Shown in pieces: positions 31,372-40,820 of a stretch of 64,000 bases of DNA. Under the pieces are notes generated by a model. That model worked only from the letters and a program-made list of their open reading frames with translations. It had not been told where the DNA came from and did no database searches. The stretch spans positions 298,938 to 362,937 of the IMG/VR virus record IMGVR_UViG_3300044796_000662. One strand, given 5' to 3'. The DNA comes from a virus. The position numbers and the translations under genes were made by a program. Numbering within the stretch: the stretch's first letter is position 1; every line of letters begins with the position of its first letter.

Positions 31372-32574
31372 ATGAGCTACCTACCCCTCCCCTACACGAC
31401 TCTCAAGGGCACCACTCCGGGCTCCACGTCGGGGGAGTCGGTGGAGCTGACCCCCTTCTGGCCGACGCCTGGGCTCCTGAACAACAGGAGCGCCACACTC
31501 GAAATGCGGGTGGTCGCCGCCGGTTTCGCCTACGGCTCTGCAACCCTGACGCTTCAGTCATTCGTACAACGGTTCACGATCAAGCGCAGCTCCGGGGTCA
31601 CTACCATCACAGGCCAAGACACGCAGCACCAGTTCGGTGACTCGGGCGGGTCCTCCTGGACCGTGACCGCCTCCGTTGGCACCTCCCCGGACAGGTTCTC
31701 GATCGTGTTTACGACCGGGAGCACCACCTACTCGGTCAATGTGACAGCCGACGTGTACTTCACCTTCTCTGGGGCCACGGTCCCCGCCCCCACTCCGCTC
31801 GTCGAGTGGAGGACAGACCACGCGCTCTCTTTGGCGGCGGGAAACAACACCTGGAACTCACGCGTCCCATCCAACACCTACGAACTTCTGAGCATCGACT
31901 CGCACGACTTGACGTTGACGTCTTCGTGGCAGAACGGTCAGAACGGTGTTGGGTACCCCCACCACAACGCAGGGTATGCCGTTTCTGGTGGACGGGACTG
32001 CTTCTTGTCTCAGACCAACCCCCCACTCAGTGGCAACGACCTCACGGTTTACCTCGTGATGGACTTCCACACGTTCGGCAACCCGCCCGGCCCCGCGAGC
32101 ACAGGACCCATCTCGATCTTCCAGATCGGCGAGAGAAATCAACTGTCGGGCAACTGGCCTCAGTTCCAGATCGCGATCGACAACTCGTCCAGCTACATCT
32201 CTCTTTTCGACAGGGACACACCCGGTGTGGCGGGTGAGTACGCCCACGGGTTCAGCGTGCCAGCCATTGGCAACTCCCCGTATCTGATCGGGCCTACGCT
32301 CGTCGTCTGCCAGACGCAGCGCAACAGCGGTCACAACGTCATCTTCGGTGGGGTCCAGCTTTCCCCGATCGTCATCAACATCGCGGGAACCGTACCGGCC
32401 CTGACGACAGACGTCATGATGGTCTGCGGTGACGAGTATTACAACTCCGGGGGGACCAAGCTCACCGACGAGTGTGGGTGCACGCTCGGCAACATCCTCA
32501 TCTACAACGCCTACCACAACTCCACGACCATCTCGGCGGTATCGTCGGCCCTCAACACATACTGGGGGCTCTGA
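31372..32574 (+). CDS. Fibre-type protein, shared N-terminal module plus lectin-like domain
   Basis: 400 residues starting MSYLPLPYTTLKGTTPG. N-terminal 130 residues are homologous to the flanking two genes (GESVELTP, LQSFVQRFTIKRSSGVTTITGQ, QFGDSGGSSWTVTASVG, SPDRFSIVFTTG). The C-terminal region (WRTDHALSLAAGNNTWNSRVPS; LTVYLVMDFH; NISIFQIGER-like segments; ending LIYNAYHN) resembles a concanavalin-type lectin fold. Its stop overlaps the next ATG (TGATG). Confidence 0.75.
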   Translation: MSYLPLPYTTLKGTTPGSTSGESVELTPFWPTPGLLNNRSATLEMRVVAAGFAYGSATLTLQSFVQRFTIKRSSGVTTITGQDTQHQFGDSGGSSWTVTASVGTSPDRFSIVFTTGSTTYSVNVTADVYFTFSGATVPAPTPLVEWRTDHALSLAAGNNTWNSRVPSNTYELLSIDSHDLTLTSSWQNGQNGVGYPHHNAGYAVSGGRDCFLSQTNPPLSGNDLTVYLVMDFHTFGNPPGPASTGPISIFQIGERNQLSGNWPQFQIAIDNSSSYISLFDRDTPGVAGEYAHGFSVPAIGNSPYLIGPTLVVCQTQRNSGHNVIFGGVQLSPIVINIAGTVPALTTDVMMVCGDEYYNSGGTKLTDECGCTLGNILIYNAYHNSTTISAVSSALNTYWGL

Positions 32575-34115
32575 TGACCTACCTGTCTCTGCCACTCATC
32601 ACCCTCACGGGGTCCACTCCAGGAGCATCGTCGGGCGAATCCGTGGAGCTGGAGCCGAACCTCATCCTGAAAAACGGAGAGGCGTACACGGTCACCGTCC
32701 AGGGAATCGCAACGGGGACCATCGGTGCATCAACAGTCACGCAGGGATTCATCCAGCACTTCTCCGTGCGGAAGGACTCCTCGGTTTCGACGATCACCGG
32801 CCAGGACACGCAGGACCAGTTCGGTGACTCGGGAGCCTCTTCCTGGACACTTGCAGCATCGATCGCGAGCGGGCCTGATCGCTTCAAGGTGCTCTTCACG
32901 ACCGGCTCCACGACAGCGAACACTCAAGTGGCCGTGGACGTCTTCGTGACGCAAAATGTTACCCCTGCGGGCTACACGCAGACGCTCTTCAAGGACATCT
33001 CGGACCTGTACTACAACCCGTCCACGGACCTCGTGTGGGTTGCAGACTTGGAACAGACGTCCGCGGTCATCCCGGTGATTCATGCTACGGCCCGCACGAC
33101 AGCAGCCGTGGTCAATGTACCCTCAGGCGCAGGCTGGGGCACAGGCGGCAACAACGGAGCGGGCGGTTTCGCGGCCGACGCAACGTACGTCTACGCGTGC
33201 CCCTCAGGGTCGTTCAGCAACACAATCGTTGTGATCAACCAGTCCACGTTCACGGTCGTGGGCTACTTGAACCCCACCTGGGGGAGCATTTCCTACTATA
33301 CGGCAAATCAGCCAAACAGGATGGTTGCGGTAGGCGGCTTCCTCTATGTGGTCGCGCAATCGACGATCTCGGGAAGAGCCAACGTTCTCAAGTTCAACAT
33401 CGCTTCCGCTGTCTCTTCGTTTCCGACGCCCGTCACCCCCACCGCTGCGAACACGGACTCGCATCTTTGGCAGGGTACAACCTCCGCAGCGTTCAACGCC
33501 AGGAGCATCACCTACAACTCAACCTCAGGCAACCTATGGGTGGGTTCGACCAACAACCTCGGTGGGCCGGTTACTGATACTGAGGCACTGTTCGAGATCA
33601 ATACATCCCTCACGACCGTTTCGGCGACCGAATACAACAGCGCGAACCGAAACCCGTCCACCTACTGGCTGACATACGCGTTCAGTCACGTCCTTTGGTC
33701 CGTTGGCGGCAACACCGCTTCGCCGCACATCACATTCAACAGCTCCACGGCTCAGATCTTCGCGGATGGGTCCCCCTTCGTCACGTTGCCGACCTCGCCC
33801 TCTCCGTACACGAGCAACATGCAGGCGTACAACACAGTCTACGACGGGGTAGACTCCACAATCCTTGTGGCAACTCCCAACGCACCAATTGGCTTCGGGT
33901 CGCCAGAGATCGTGTCTAGGTACAACTCCTCGGCGACCCTTGTGTCTACCATCGACACAGGAGCCACGGGCACGGTGACCGCGATCACTGCTACAACGAC
34001 AACAGGCGGCATCTGGCTCGGTCTCTTCGACCAGACCGGCAATATCGCGCACATCGCGGTCTACTCGCACACGATCGGATCTGAAACGCAGATCGCCAAC
34101 ATCACGGGGTTCTAG
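32574..34115 (+). CDS. Fibre-type protein, shared N-terminal module plus beta-propeller
   Basis: 513 residues starting MTYLSLPLITLTGSTPG. The first 130 residues are the module shared with 30335 and 31372 (GESVELEPNL, TQGFIQHFSVRKDSSVSTITGQ, QFGDSGASSWTLAAS, GPDRFKVLFTTG). The remaining part is propeller-like and related to the 25477 gene (LYYNPSTDLVWVADL; YVYACPSGS; IVVINQSTFTVVGYL; SGNLWVGSTNN). So the same attachment module carries a different head. Overlaps the previous gene by TGATG. Confidence 0.76.
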   Translation: MTYLSLPLITLTGSTPGASSGESVELEPNLILKNGEAYTVTVQGIATGTIGASTVTQGFIQHFSVRKDSSVSTITGQDTQDQFGDSGASSWTLAASIASGPDRFKVLFTTGSTTANTQVAVDVFVTQNVTPAGYTQTLFKDISDLYYNPSTDLVWVADLEQTSAVIPVIHATARTTAAVVNVPSGAGWGTGGNNGAGGFAADATYVYACPSGSFSNTIVVINQSTFTVVGYLNPTWGSISYYTANQPNRMVAVGGFLYVVAQSTISGRANVLKFNIASAVSSFPTPVTPTAANTDSHLWQGTTSAAFNARSITYNSTSGNLWVGSTNNLGGPVTDTEALFEINTSLTTVSATEYNSANRNPSTYWLTYAFSHVLWSVGGNTASPHITFNSSTAQIFADGSPFVTLPTSPSPYTSNMQAYNTVYDGVDSTILVATPNAPIGFGSPEIVSRYNSSATLVSTIDTGATGTVTAITATTTTGGIWLGLFDQTGNIAHIAVYSHTIGSETQIANITGF

Positions 34116-34117
34116 TC

Positions 34118-34351
34118 ATGACGGGTACAGTGGTTTTCAGCGTCCCGCGAGGGGTCAACGTCAAGATGGACACCCCAGGCATAGTGCCCCCTGGCACCTA
34201 CCAGATCCTCAGTCAGAAGGATCAGAAGGTCATCGGCACGGTCACGCTCCTTCGACAGGGCGTCAACTGGTGCCGGTTCAACTGGAACCCGAAGACTGAT
34301 CCCATGCCCGTCGCCCAGCCTGGCGACCTGCTCCGTCCCGTTAGCGGATGA
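34118..34351 (+). CDS. Small hypothetical protein of the fibre operon
   Basis: 77 residues starting MTGTVVFSVPRGVNVKMD. Beta-rich with a GTYQILSQKDQKVIGTV segment and an end that reads PGDLLRPVSG. Tightly placed 2 nt after the last fibre gene, so it probably belongs to the virion module (for example a small fibre-associated or assembly protein), but no family is recognised. Confidence 0.7.
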   Translation: MTGTVVFSVPRGVNVKMDTPGIVPPGTYQILSQKDQKVIGTVTLLRQGVNWCRFNWNPKTDPMPVAQPGDLLRPVSG

Positions 34352-34359
34352 GGAAGACC

Positions 34360-34710
34360 ATGAACCCCAAGATCGCCGAACGCGTCGTCTCTCGTTTCCT
34401 CACGGCCAGCGAGAAAGTCATCGACAAGAAGAACACGGGCAACTACGTCGTGGAGCTGGTCTTCGACCCTCGCGACGCCTACGCCTTGAAGGTCCAGTTC
34501 ACGGGCGCCTGGGCGGGCGGTGACAAGGTCGAGATCTCCCTCGAAAGCAACGAATGGGAGCTGGACGAAGAGGCCGAGGACGACATGAAGAAGTGGTTCC
34601 ACTCCACGGTGCGTGGGGACCACGACGTGTCCGGACTCCTTGCTCACGCCGGCTTCGACGAGGCAGGAAACCCCCGCGGTCGCTCCAAGCCGGTCGAGGT
34701 AGACCTCTAG
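34360..34710 (+). CDS. Hypothetical protein with RVVSRFLTAS leader
   Basis: 116 residues from ATG 34360, preceded by GAGGAAG; an ATG at 34348 overlapping the previous stop is the alternative. It begins MNPKIAERVVSRFLTASEK, a basic amphipathic segment like those at the start of the 19946 and 14552 proteins. The core is alpha/beta with an acidic stretch (ELDEEAEDDMKKWFH). No family is recognised. Confidence 0.7.
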   Translation: MNPKIAERVVSRFLTASEKVIDKKNTGNYVVELVFDPRDAYALKVQFTGAWAGGDKVEISLESNEWELDEEAEDDMKKWFHSTVRGDHDVSGLLAHAGFDEAGNPRGRSKPVEVDL

Positions 34711-34877
34711 TTCGCGGTCGCGGTCTTGGGCCGGCGGCCCTTGGCCTCGTACTTCACGCCGCGTTCTGAGCCCTTGGCGAGGCTCTGGCAGTGGGAGCAG
34801 AGGGAAACCGTGCCCGAGCTAGGGGACGCGGGCCGCTCTCCACACGCAAGGCACATCTGGGGCTCTTTCTTGGCCAT
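34707..34877 (-). CDS. Small zinc-ribbon protein
   Basis: 56 residues: MAKKEPQMCLACGERP, then SLCSHCQSLAKG and a basic tail ending RRPKTATAN. Two CxxC pairs (C9/C12 and C27/C30) form a zinc ribbon. The last codons overlap the end of the convergent gene at 34360-34710. Similar to other small zinc proteins in this window. Confidence 0.65.
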   Translation of the reverse strand: MAKKEPQMCLACGERPASPSSGTVSLCSHCQSLAKGSERGVKYEAKGRRPKTATAN

Positions 34878-34903
34878 ACCTACCCAACCGTACTGAAAGA
34901 ACC

Positions 34904-36136
<1,233 letters not shown>

Positions 36137-36141
36137 GGGGG

Positions 36142-36351
36142 TCACTCCGAAACGGAGGGCAGCTTCTTGATCTCGCCCTTGGCGAGCTTCCACGCGCGCT
36201 GGACGACCCAAGAGAGCGAGCGATCGAGACGCTTGGCCTCCTCGGCGATCTCCTTGAGCATGTCCTCGGGGAAGTAGAGGGACTGCTTCCTCTTGTCCGT
36301 CTTCACGTTGTCGGCGGGCATCAACTTCTCCTGGTCTTCTTTGGTGCTCAT
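36142..36351 (-). CDS. Ribbon-helix-helix regulator, TIGR04563-like
   Basis: 69 residues. The core KRKQSLYFPEDMLKEIAEEAKRLDRSLSWVVQRAWKLAK is a ribbon-helix-helix DNA-binding domain: strand QSLYF, helix one, turn with DRSLSW, helix two. The wording matches, from memory, the TIGR04563 family reported from Myxococcales. It probably acts as a dimeric transcriptional regulator, and the intergenic region at 36352-36527 is a likely operator. Overlaps the sugar dehydrogenase gene by GTGA. Confidence 0.82.
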   Translation of the reverse strand: MSTKEDQEKLMPADNVKTDKRKQSLYFPEDMLKEIAEEAKRLDRSLSWVVQRAWKLAKGEIKKLPSVSE

Positions 36352-36527
36352 GGTAAACTCCGAGCCGTAACAAGAATGACGTCCACCTAAGGACGTCCCC
36401 GACCAAGGTAGTTGGCCGGGTTCCCGATAAGCAGATCGCTACAGAGGATCCTCAAGAAGATCCTCACGCTACAGCTTCTTCGAGTGAGCCGGTTTTGTCT
36501 GCCCTGGTCCGTGTAAAGGACAGACAA
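36352..36527. promoter_or_regulatory. Divergent intergenic region with hairpin
   Basis: Lies between the ribbon-helix-helix gene and the phosphatase gene. It includes an inverted repeat gaggatc/gatcctc at about 36437-36458 and a pyrimidine-rich run. It must hold the promoters of both divergent genes, but no TTGATT/TGTAGT copy is present. Operator function is inferred from the neighbouring regulator. Confidence 0.4.
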
Positions 36528-37295
36528 ATGCGTACTTTTGCGATCGGTGATGTGCACGGCTGCCTGGAGCTGCTCGAACGGCTCCTTGACAGCCTCAACT
36601 ACGAGCCGTCTTCGGACCAGCTTGTTTTCGTGGGGGACCTCATCGACCGAGGTCCGTCCCCAGCGTCAGTGGTTCGCCTCGTGCGGACCCTGCAACTGAG
36701 CGGGAAGGTCGTTGCCATCAAGGGCAACCACGAGGACAAGTGCAACCGCTGGTTCCAGCGGGTGGAGCGGGAGCGACTGACCGGGAAGAAGAACGGGATG
36801 TCTCCGCCAAATCCTGAGCGGCTCGCCGAATGGAACGAGCTGACAGTCGAGGAGCGACAGTGGATGGACAGCCTTCCCCTCATCGCTGAGGTGTCGGAAG
36901 GATGGCTGGCCGTTCACGCCGGCTTCGAGGCCGTTCCGATGGACCAACAAGAACCCGACAGGGTGATGCGGGTCCGTTGGGTGGATGAGAAGACGGGCAA
37001 GCACAAGGGAATCGACCGTGACTCGGACGACCCCTTCGCGATGCCTCCCGGTTGCGTTCCCTGGATGTCCCTCTGGAAGGGACCCAAGAACGTGGTCTAC
37101 GGTCACGCGGTCCATAGCAGACGAACCCCCCGCATCGATCGCCCGGCTCCGGGCGTCGAAGTGTGGGGGATCGATACAGGTGCGTGCTTCGGCGGGCACC
37201 TGACGGCCCTGTGCCTGGAGACCCGTGAAGTCATCCAGGTTGCAGACGGCAAGAGCTACGCAAAGCTCTTCGCCAAGTTGGCAGATGGTTCATGA
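36528..37295 (+). CDS. Metallophosphatase (ApaH/PrpE-like serine/threonine phosphatase)
   Basis: 255 residues starting MRTFAIGDVHGCLELLERL with AAAGGA upstream. The three calcineurin-type motifs are clear: GDVHGC, VFVGDLIDRGPSP and IKGNHEDK, plus late His residues (AVHAGFE; VVYGHAVHSRR). These bind two metal ions and hydrolyse phosphate esters, either phosphoproteins or dinucleoside polyphosphates. Size and order match the phage lambda phosphatase and ApaH group. It is followed by a strong 13-bp hairpin. Confidence 0.92.
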   Translation: MRTFAIGDVHGCLELLERLLDSLNYEPSSDQLVFVGDLIDRGPSPASVVRLVRTLQLSGKVVAIKGNHEDKCNRWFQRVERERLTGKKNGMSPPNPERLAEWNELTVEERQWMDSLPLIAEVSEGWLAVHAGFEAVPMDQQEPDRVMRVRWVDEKTGKHKGIDRDSDDPFAMPPGCVPWMSLWKGPKNVVYGHAVHSRRTPRIDRPAPGVEVWGIDTGACFGGHLTALCLETREVIQVADGKSYAKLFAKLADGS

Positions 37296-37328
37296 CAGTG
37301 TCCCCAGAGTAGCGTTCTGGGGACACTG
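37296..37328 (+). terminator. Perfect 13-bp hairpin after the phosphatase gene
   Basis: Stem cagtgtccccaga/tctggggacactg with a 7-nt loop, starting at the phosphatase stop codon. No T run follows on either strand, so it may be a processing or stabilising element more than an intrinsic terminator. Confidence 0.55.
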
Positions 37329-37376
37329 CCAGTCTGAGTAGCGCGCTGGTACTTCATCGTTTACTCTGTATGTACG

Positions 37377-37601
37377 ATGGCCCGCCGACGCCGAGTCACG
37401 CAGGACACGCGCTGCCCCCGTGGCAAGTGCGAGCGCTGCCACGACATCGGGCGCGAGTCCAAGCGGACGTGCGTCGCCATCCCGGGACCGAAGAACAAGG
37501 CCAAGCACAAGTTCCACGTCTGCGACACGTGCGGGCGGGACATCATCCGCCAGTGGGACTACATCCTCTGGCGCATCATCGACGGCGGCGCCTCGGTGTA
37601 A
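37377..37601 (+). CDS. Small zinc-finger protein
   Basis: 74 residues starting MARRRRVTQDTRCPRGKCERCHD. Cys residues C13, C18, C21, C32, C49 and C52 (the last pair in VCDTCGRD) suggest a two-site zinc fold with a strongly basic N-terminus, suitable for nucleic-acid binding. An upstream gtttactctgtatgtacg may be part of a promoter; the spacing from it to ATG is short. No family is recognised. Confidence 0.7.
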   Translation: MARRRRVTQDTRCPRGKCERCHDIGRESKRTCVAIPGPKNKAKHKFHVCDTCGRDIIRQWDYILWRIIDGGASV

Positions 37602-37610
37602 CTGAGGGCA

Positions 37611-37837
37611 TGGCCCGCCCGACGCTCCCGTACGTGGACTACGCCTCGATCGAGCTGCGGATCGCCGCTCTCAAGTTGGAGTACGAGGAACGCAAGCGTG
37701 CTGGTCTGGCCGTGTGTGAGAAGCCGAGCCGTCAGCATGCGCAAACGGTCAACTTCGCCATCCTCTACGGCACTTCCGACCACGTGGAAGACACGCTCCG
37801 CAAGATAGTGGGTCTCCCACCTACCGATTTTCGCTGA
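37611..37837 (+). CDS. Miniature remnant of a family A DNA polymerase
   Basis: 75 residues. D10-YASIELRIAA matches polymerase motif A (DYSQIELRVLA in Pol I), including the metal-binding Asp, and S40-RQHAQTVNFAILYG matches motif B, the O helix (RRAAKTINFGVLYG in Taq). The motif B Lys that contacts the incoming nucleotide is Gln here. Only about 30 residues separate the motifs instead of about 48, motif C (HDE) is absent, and there is no exonuclease or thumb. Polymerase activity is very unlikely. It looks like an internal-deletion product, or a small protein re-using the palm/finger fragment. It follows the zinc-finger gene by 9 nt. Confidence 0.75.
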
Positions 37838-37909
37838 CCCCTGAGACGCCCGACACAGCTAGGCGAGGGCGGCGATGCAACGCCTCCCGTCTACCAGGTG
37901 GAGGCGAAC

Positions 37910-38137
37910 ATGGGTTGGATCAGCAAGCGCAAGATGGAGACCGGGGGCAGCATCGGCCCGGGAGGACTGAGCGAACGCAAGAAGGGCGCTCCGCTCCGGA
38001 AGGTCGTGGGCACGGTCGCGTATCACGGCAACCTCTTTCAGGCCGACCGCGTGCTGCTCGAATGCGGACACGAGGCCGAGAGTTGGGGAGGCGTCCGCGC
38101 CCGCTGCGTCAAGTGCAAGGAGGCGGCGTCCCGGTAA
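37910..38137 (+). CDS. Small basic protein with a zinc knuckle
   Basis: 75 residues from ATG 37910 with GGAGGCGAAC upstream (GTG 37898 is possible). The N-terminus is basic and Gly-rich (RKMETGGSIGPGGLSERKKG), and the end has C-G-H and CVKCK, a possible zinc site. No family is recognised. Confidence 0.65.
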   Translation: MGWISKRKMETGGSIGPGGLSERKKGAPLRKVVGTVAYHGNLFQADRVLLECGHEAESWGGVRARCVKCKEAASR

Positions 38138-38180
38138 CCTTCTTCAGGTTTTCACCCCTTGTTTTGTAGCAGATCGTAGC

Positions 38181-38215
38181 GGACGGCCGTTTCGACCTTC
38201 AGGTTGCGGCCGTCC
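38181..38215 (+). terminator. Hairpin upstream of the ABC-importer operon
   Basis: Perfect 9-bp stem ggacggccg/cggccgtcc with a 17-nt loop, about 45 nt after the small basic protein gene. No clear T run. It may end transcription from 37377-38137 or structure the leader of the next operon. Confidence 0.4.
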
Positions 38216-38331
38216 ATTCCTTGGAAGCCCCGTGTTCCTGCGGGTCTTTCCCCATGGGGCGATTTCACTCCTGAAGAACACGCCAGCGGTGTAGGTACCA
38301 TAGGTGAGTGAACTGACCCGAGAGGATACCC

Positions 38332-40707
38332 ATGACGACGCCGAGTAGCCACAAGATCTCCAAGGACATGTATCTCGTGCGGCAGCCGATCAGCAAAGCC
38401 GCGCCCGCGGTGGCGAAGGCTGTCGAAGTCCCCACGGACCACATCTACGTCATCGACTGCTCCGGCAGCATGACCTACGACCTGCCGAAGGTCGCCAACC
38501 AGGTGAAGCGGAAGCTGCCGAAGTCGCTCAAGGAGAGCGACACGCTGACCGTCATCTGGTTCTCGGGTCGCGGGCAGTGCGGCGTGCTCCTCGAAGCCGA
38601 GCCGGTCGCCACGCTCAAGGACTTGAAGAAGGTCGAGGATGCGGTCGATCGCTGGATCCGCCCGATCGGGATGACGGGCTTCAAGGAGCCCCTCGTTCTC
38701 GCCAAGGAAGTGGCCGAGCGCCTGACCAAGGGCAACAAGGGTCGCGCGACCTCGCTCTACTTCATGAGCGACGGCTGCGACAACCAGTGGAGCCGTGGCG
38801 AGATCCTCAAGGTGATCGAGGACGTGGGCACGAAGGTCCAGTCGGTCACGATCGTGGAGTACGGCTACTACGCCGACCGTCCGCTGCTCACGTCGATGGC
38901 CGAGAAGGCGGGCGGTACGTTCATCTTCGCCGAGACCTTCGATCGGTACGAGCCGCTCATCGAGGCGGCGATCCACAAGAAGGTCACGACGGCCAAGCGC
39001 ATCGAGGTCGAGGTGAAGGGCGACCAGATCGGCGGCTTCGCGTATGCTCTCTCGGGCGGTGACCTCGTCACGTTCGGAATCGAGGGCGGCAAGATCGCTG
39101 TGCCGGAAGACCTGTCCGAGGTCTACTACCTCTCGCCCTCCGTGATCGGCAAGGGCGATGGCGACGTGGACTACAAGGACTCGGCGCAGGCCGCCGCGCT
39201 CTACGCTGCGGTCAGTCTCTTCGCGGTCCGCATGAAGCCCGACGTCGTCTACCCGCTGCTCAAGGTGCTCGGCGACGTGCAGTACATCGAGCAGTTCAGC
39301 GTGTGCTTCGGCAAGCAGAAGTACAGCGAGTTCATGGACGTCGCGAAGCAGGCGGCGTTCGAGCCGAAGCTGCGGCTCGTCAAGGGCTACGATCCGAAGC
39401 GCGTGCCCCGTGAGGACGCCTTCACCGTGCTCGACGTGCTGAACCTCCTCCAGCAAGACGACCTGGCGACCGTGCTGCTCGACGCTCCGGAGTTCAAGTA
39501 CAGCAAGATCGGCCGTGGGCGCGTCGATGCGTCCGACCAGCTCGACTCGGACGAGCAGGCCGAGATCGAGCGTCTGACCGCCGAGATGAAGGGCGTGAAG
39601 GACTCGAAGAAGATCAAGGAGCTGACCGACAAGATCGCCGAGCTGGCGAACAAGCCCGAGGCTCTCAAGCCCGTGCGCGTCAAGCAGCCGGGCGGCTACC
39701 CGATCCTCGATCTCACCTTCAACGAGGACCGTCCGAACGTCTCGATGAGGGTCAAGCACCAGGTCACCATCGATCTGACCAAGCGCCTCAAGACGGCCCC
39801 CAAGGGGACGGAGAAGGTGCCTGCGAACTTCGAGTGCTTCCAGTTCCGCAACTACGCGGTCATCAAGGATGGCCTCATCAACATCGAGACGCTGCCGGCG
39901 CGCATCTCGACGGGCACCTTCGAGAAGCTTCTCGCTGAAGGGGTCATCGACAAGAACGGGGTCAAGTCGATGGTTCACGGCACGTGGGATGTCCTGCTCG
40001 ACCTCCGCAAGCTGCCGGTCATCAACCGGCAGATGGTCAAGACCCTCAGCGCCAAGGACTTCTTCCAGCGCAGCTACGACCTGACGAAGGCTCAGGCCGC
40101 GCAGAAGGTCTTCAAGGACTACGCCAAGTCCCTGCTCCCTGCGAAGGAAAGCAAGGGCTACGTGGACCAGTACGGCGCGGATGCTGCCACCTGGCTCAAG
40201 GAGCAGGGCATCACGGACTACAACGGCTACCAGCCGCCCAAGACCACGCAGGCCCCGACGACGGACGTCTACGTTGGCAAGGAGCTGAAGGTCAGCCTCA
40301 AGGGGTTGTCGTCGCTCCCCAAGGTCGCCGACGTTCAGGCCAAGATCATGAAGAAGGCCGCTGACGGCACGGTCGAATGGCTGAAGAACCCCAAGCTCAA
40401 CGCCCCGGGCGCCCTCATGGCCGACGCCGTGAAGGAAGTCGAGACGTTCCTGGCCAGCCCTGCGTACACGAAGGCCAAGGACCAGGGAGAGACCCTGAAG
40501 AACTGGCTCGAAGTCCAGAAGAAGGCATCGATCGAGAAGGCCCGCCAGCTCATCTTCGAGGTCGCGCAGGCGACGTTCGTGACGGTCGTGGGCCAGGTCT
40601 GGTTCCAGGAGTTCGCGTCGATCGACGAGAACACCATGAACATCAAGGTCGATGGCAACGAGATCGAGTGCAAGGTCGAGATGAAGGAAGTCGAGATCCG
40701 CATCTGA
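38332..40707 (+). CDS. Von Willebrand factor A domain protein
   Basis: 791 residues from an ATG with GAGAGGA upstream. Residues about 37-220 are a vWA domain: HIYVIDCSGSMTYDL (MIDAS DxSxS), GMTGFKEPL (Thr of MIDAS) and YFMSDGCDNQW (Asp). Such domains bind a metal ion and partner proteins. The rest is a long alpha/beta region with coiled-coil (EQAEIERLTAEMKGVKDSKKIKELTDK, about 405-435), and the C-terminus is acidic. No membrane segment. It heads the operon with membrane, binding-protein and ABC genes, so a role in assembling or regulating that complex is inferred. Confidence 0.85.
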   Translation: MTTPSSHKISKDMYLVRQPISKAAPAVAKAVEVPTDHIYVIDCSGSMTYDLPKVANQVKRKLPKSLKESDTLTVIWFSGRGQCGVLLEAEPVATLKDLKKVEDAVDRWIRPIGMTGFKEPLVLAKEVAERLTKGNKGRATSLYFMSDGCDNQWSRGEILKVIEDVGTKVQSVTIVEYGYYADRPLLTSMAEKAGGTFIFAETFDRYEPLIEAAIHKKVTTAKRIEVEVKGDQIGGFAYALSGGDLVTFGIEGGKIAVPEDLSEVYYLSPSVIGKGDGDVDYKDSAQAAALYAAVSLFAVRMKPDVVYPLLKVLGDVQYIEQFSVCFGKQKYSEFMDVAKQAAFEPKLRLVKGYDPKRVPREDAFTVLDVLNLLQQDDLATVLLDAPEFKYSKIGRGRVDASDQLDSDEQAEIERLTAEMKGVKDSKKIKELTDKIAELANKPEALKPVRVKQPGGYPILDLTFNEDRPNVSMRVKHQVTIDLTKRLKTAPKGTEKVPANFECFQFRNYAVIKDGLINIETLPARISTGTFEKLLAEGVIDKNGVKSMVHGTWDVLLDLRKLPVINRQMVKTLSAKDFFQRSYDLTKAQAAQKVFKDYAKSLLPAKESKGYVDQYGADAATWLKEQGITDYNGYQPPKTTQAPTTDVYVGKELKVSLKGLSSLPKVADVQAKIMKKAADGTVEWLKNPKLNAPGALMADAVKEVETFLASPAYTKAKDQGETLKNWLEVQKKASIEKARQLIFEVAQATFVTVVGQVWFQEFASIDENTMNIKVDGNEIECKVEMKEVEIRI

Positions 40708-40750
40708 CTCACTTCGTGGTCGGTCGGTACACCCGATCGGTGTAGTACCA

Positions 40751-40784
40751 GAGGGCGACGGGATGTTTTCCCGCCGCCCTCTTT
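40751..40784 (+). terminator. Hairpin with short T run after the vWA gene
   Basis: Stem gagggcg-a-cggga/tcccg-c-cgccctc followed by TTTC. It could attenuate transcription between the vWA gene and the downstream genes. Confidence 0.5.
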
Positions 40785-40820
40785 CATGTAGAGGGACGAC
40801 TCCAAGAAAGGCAGGGCAGC

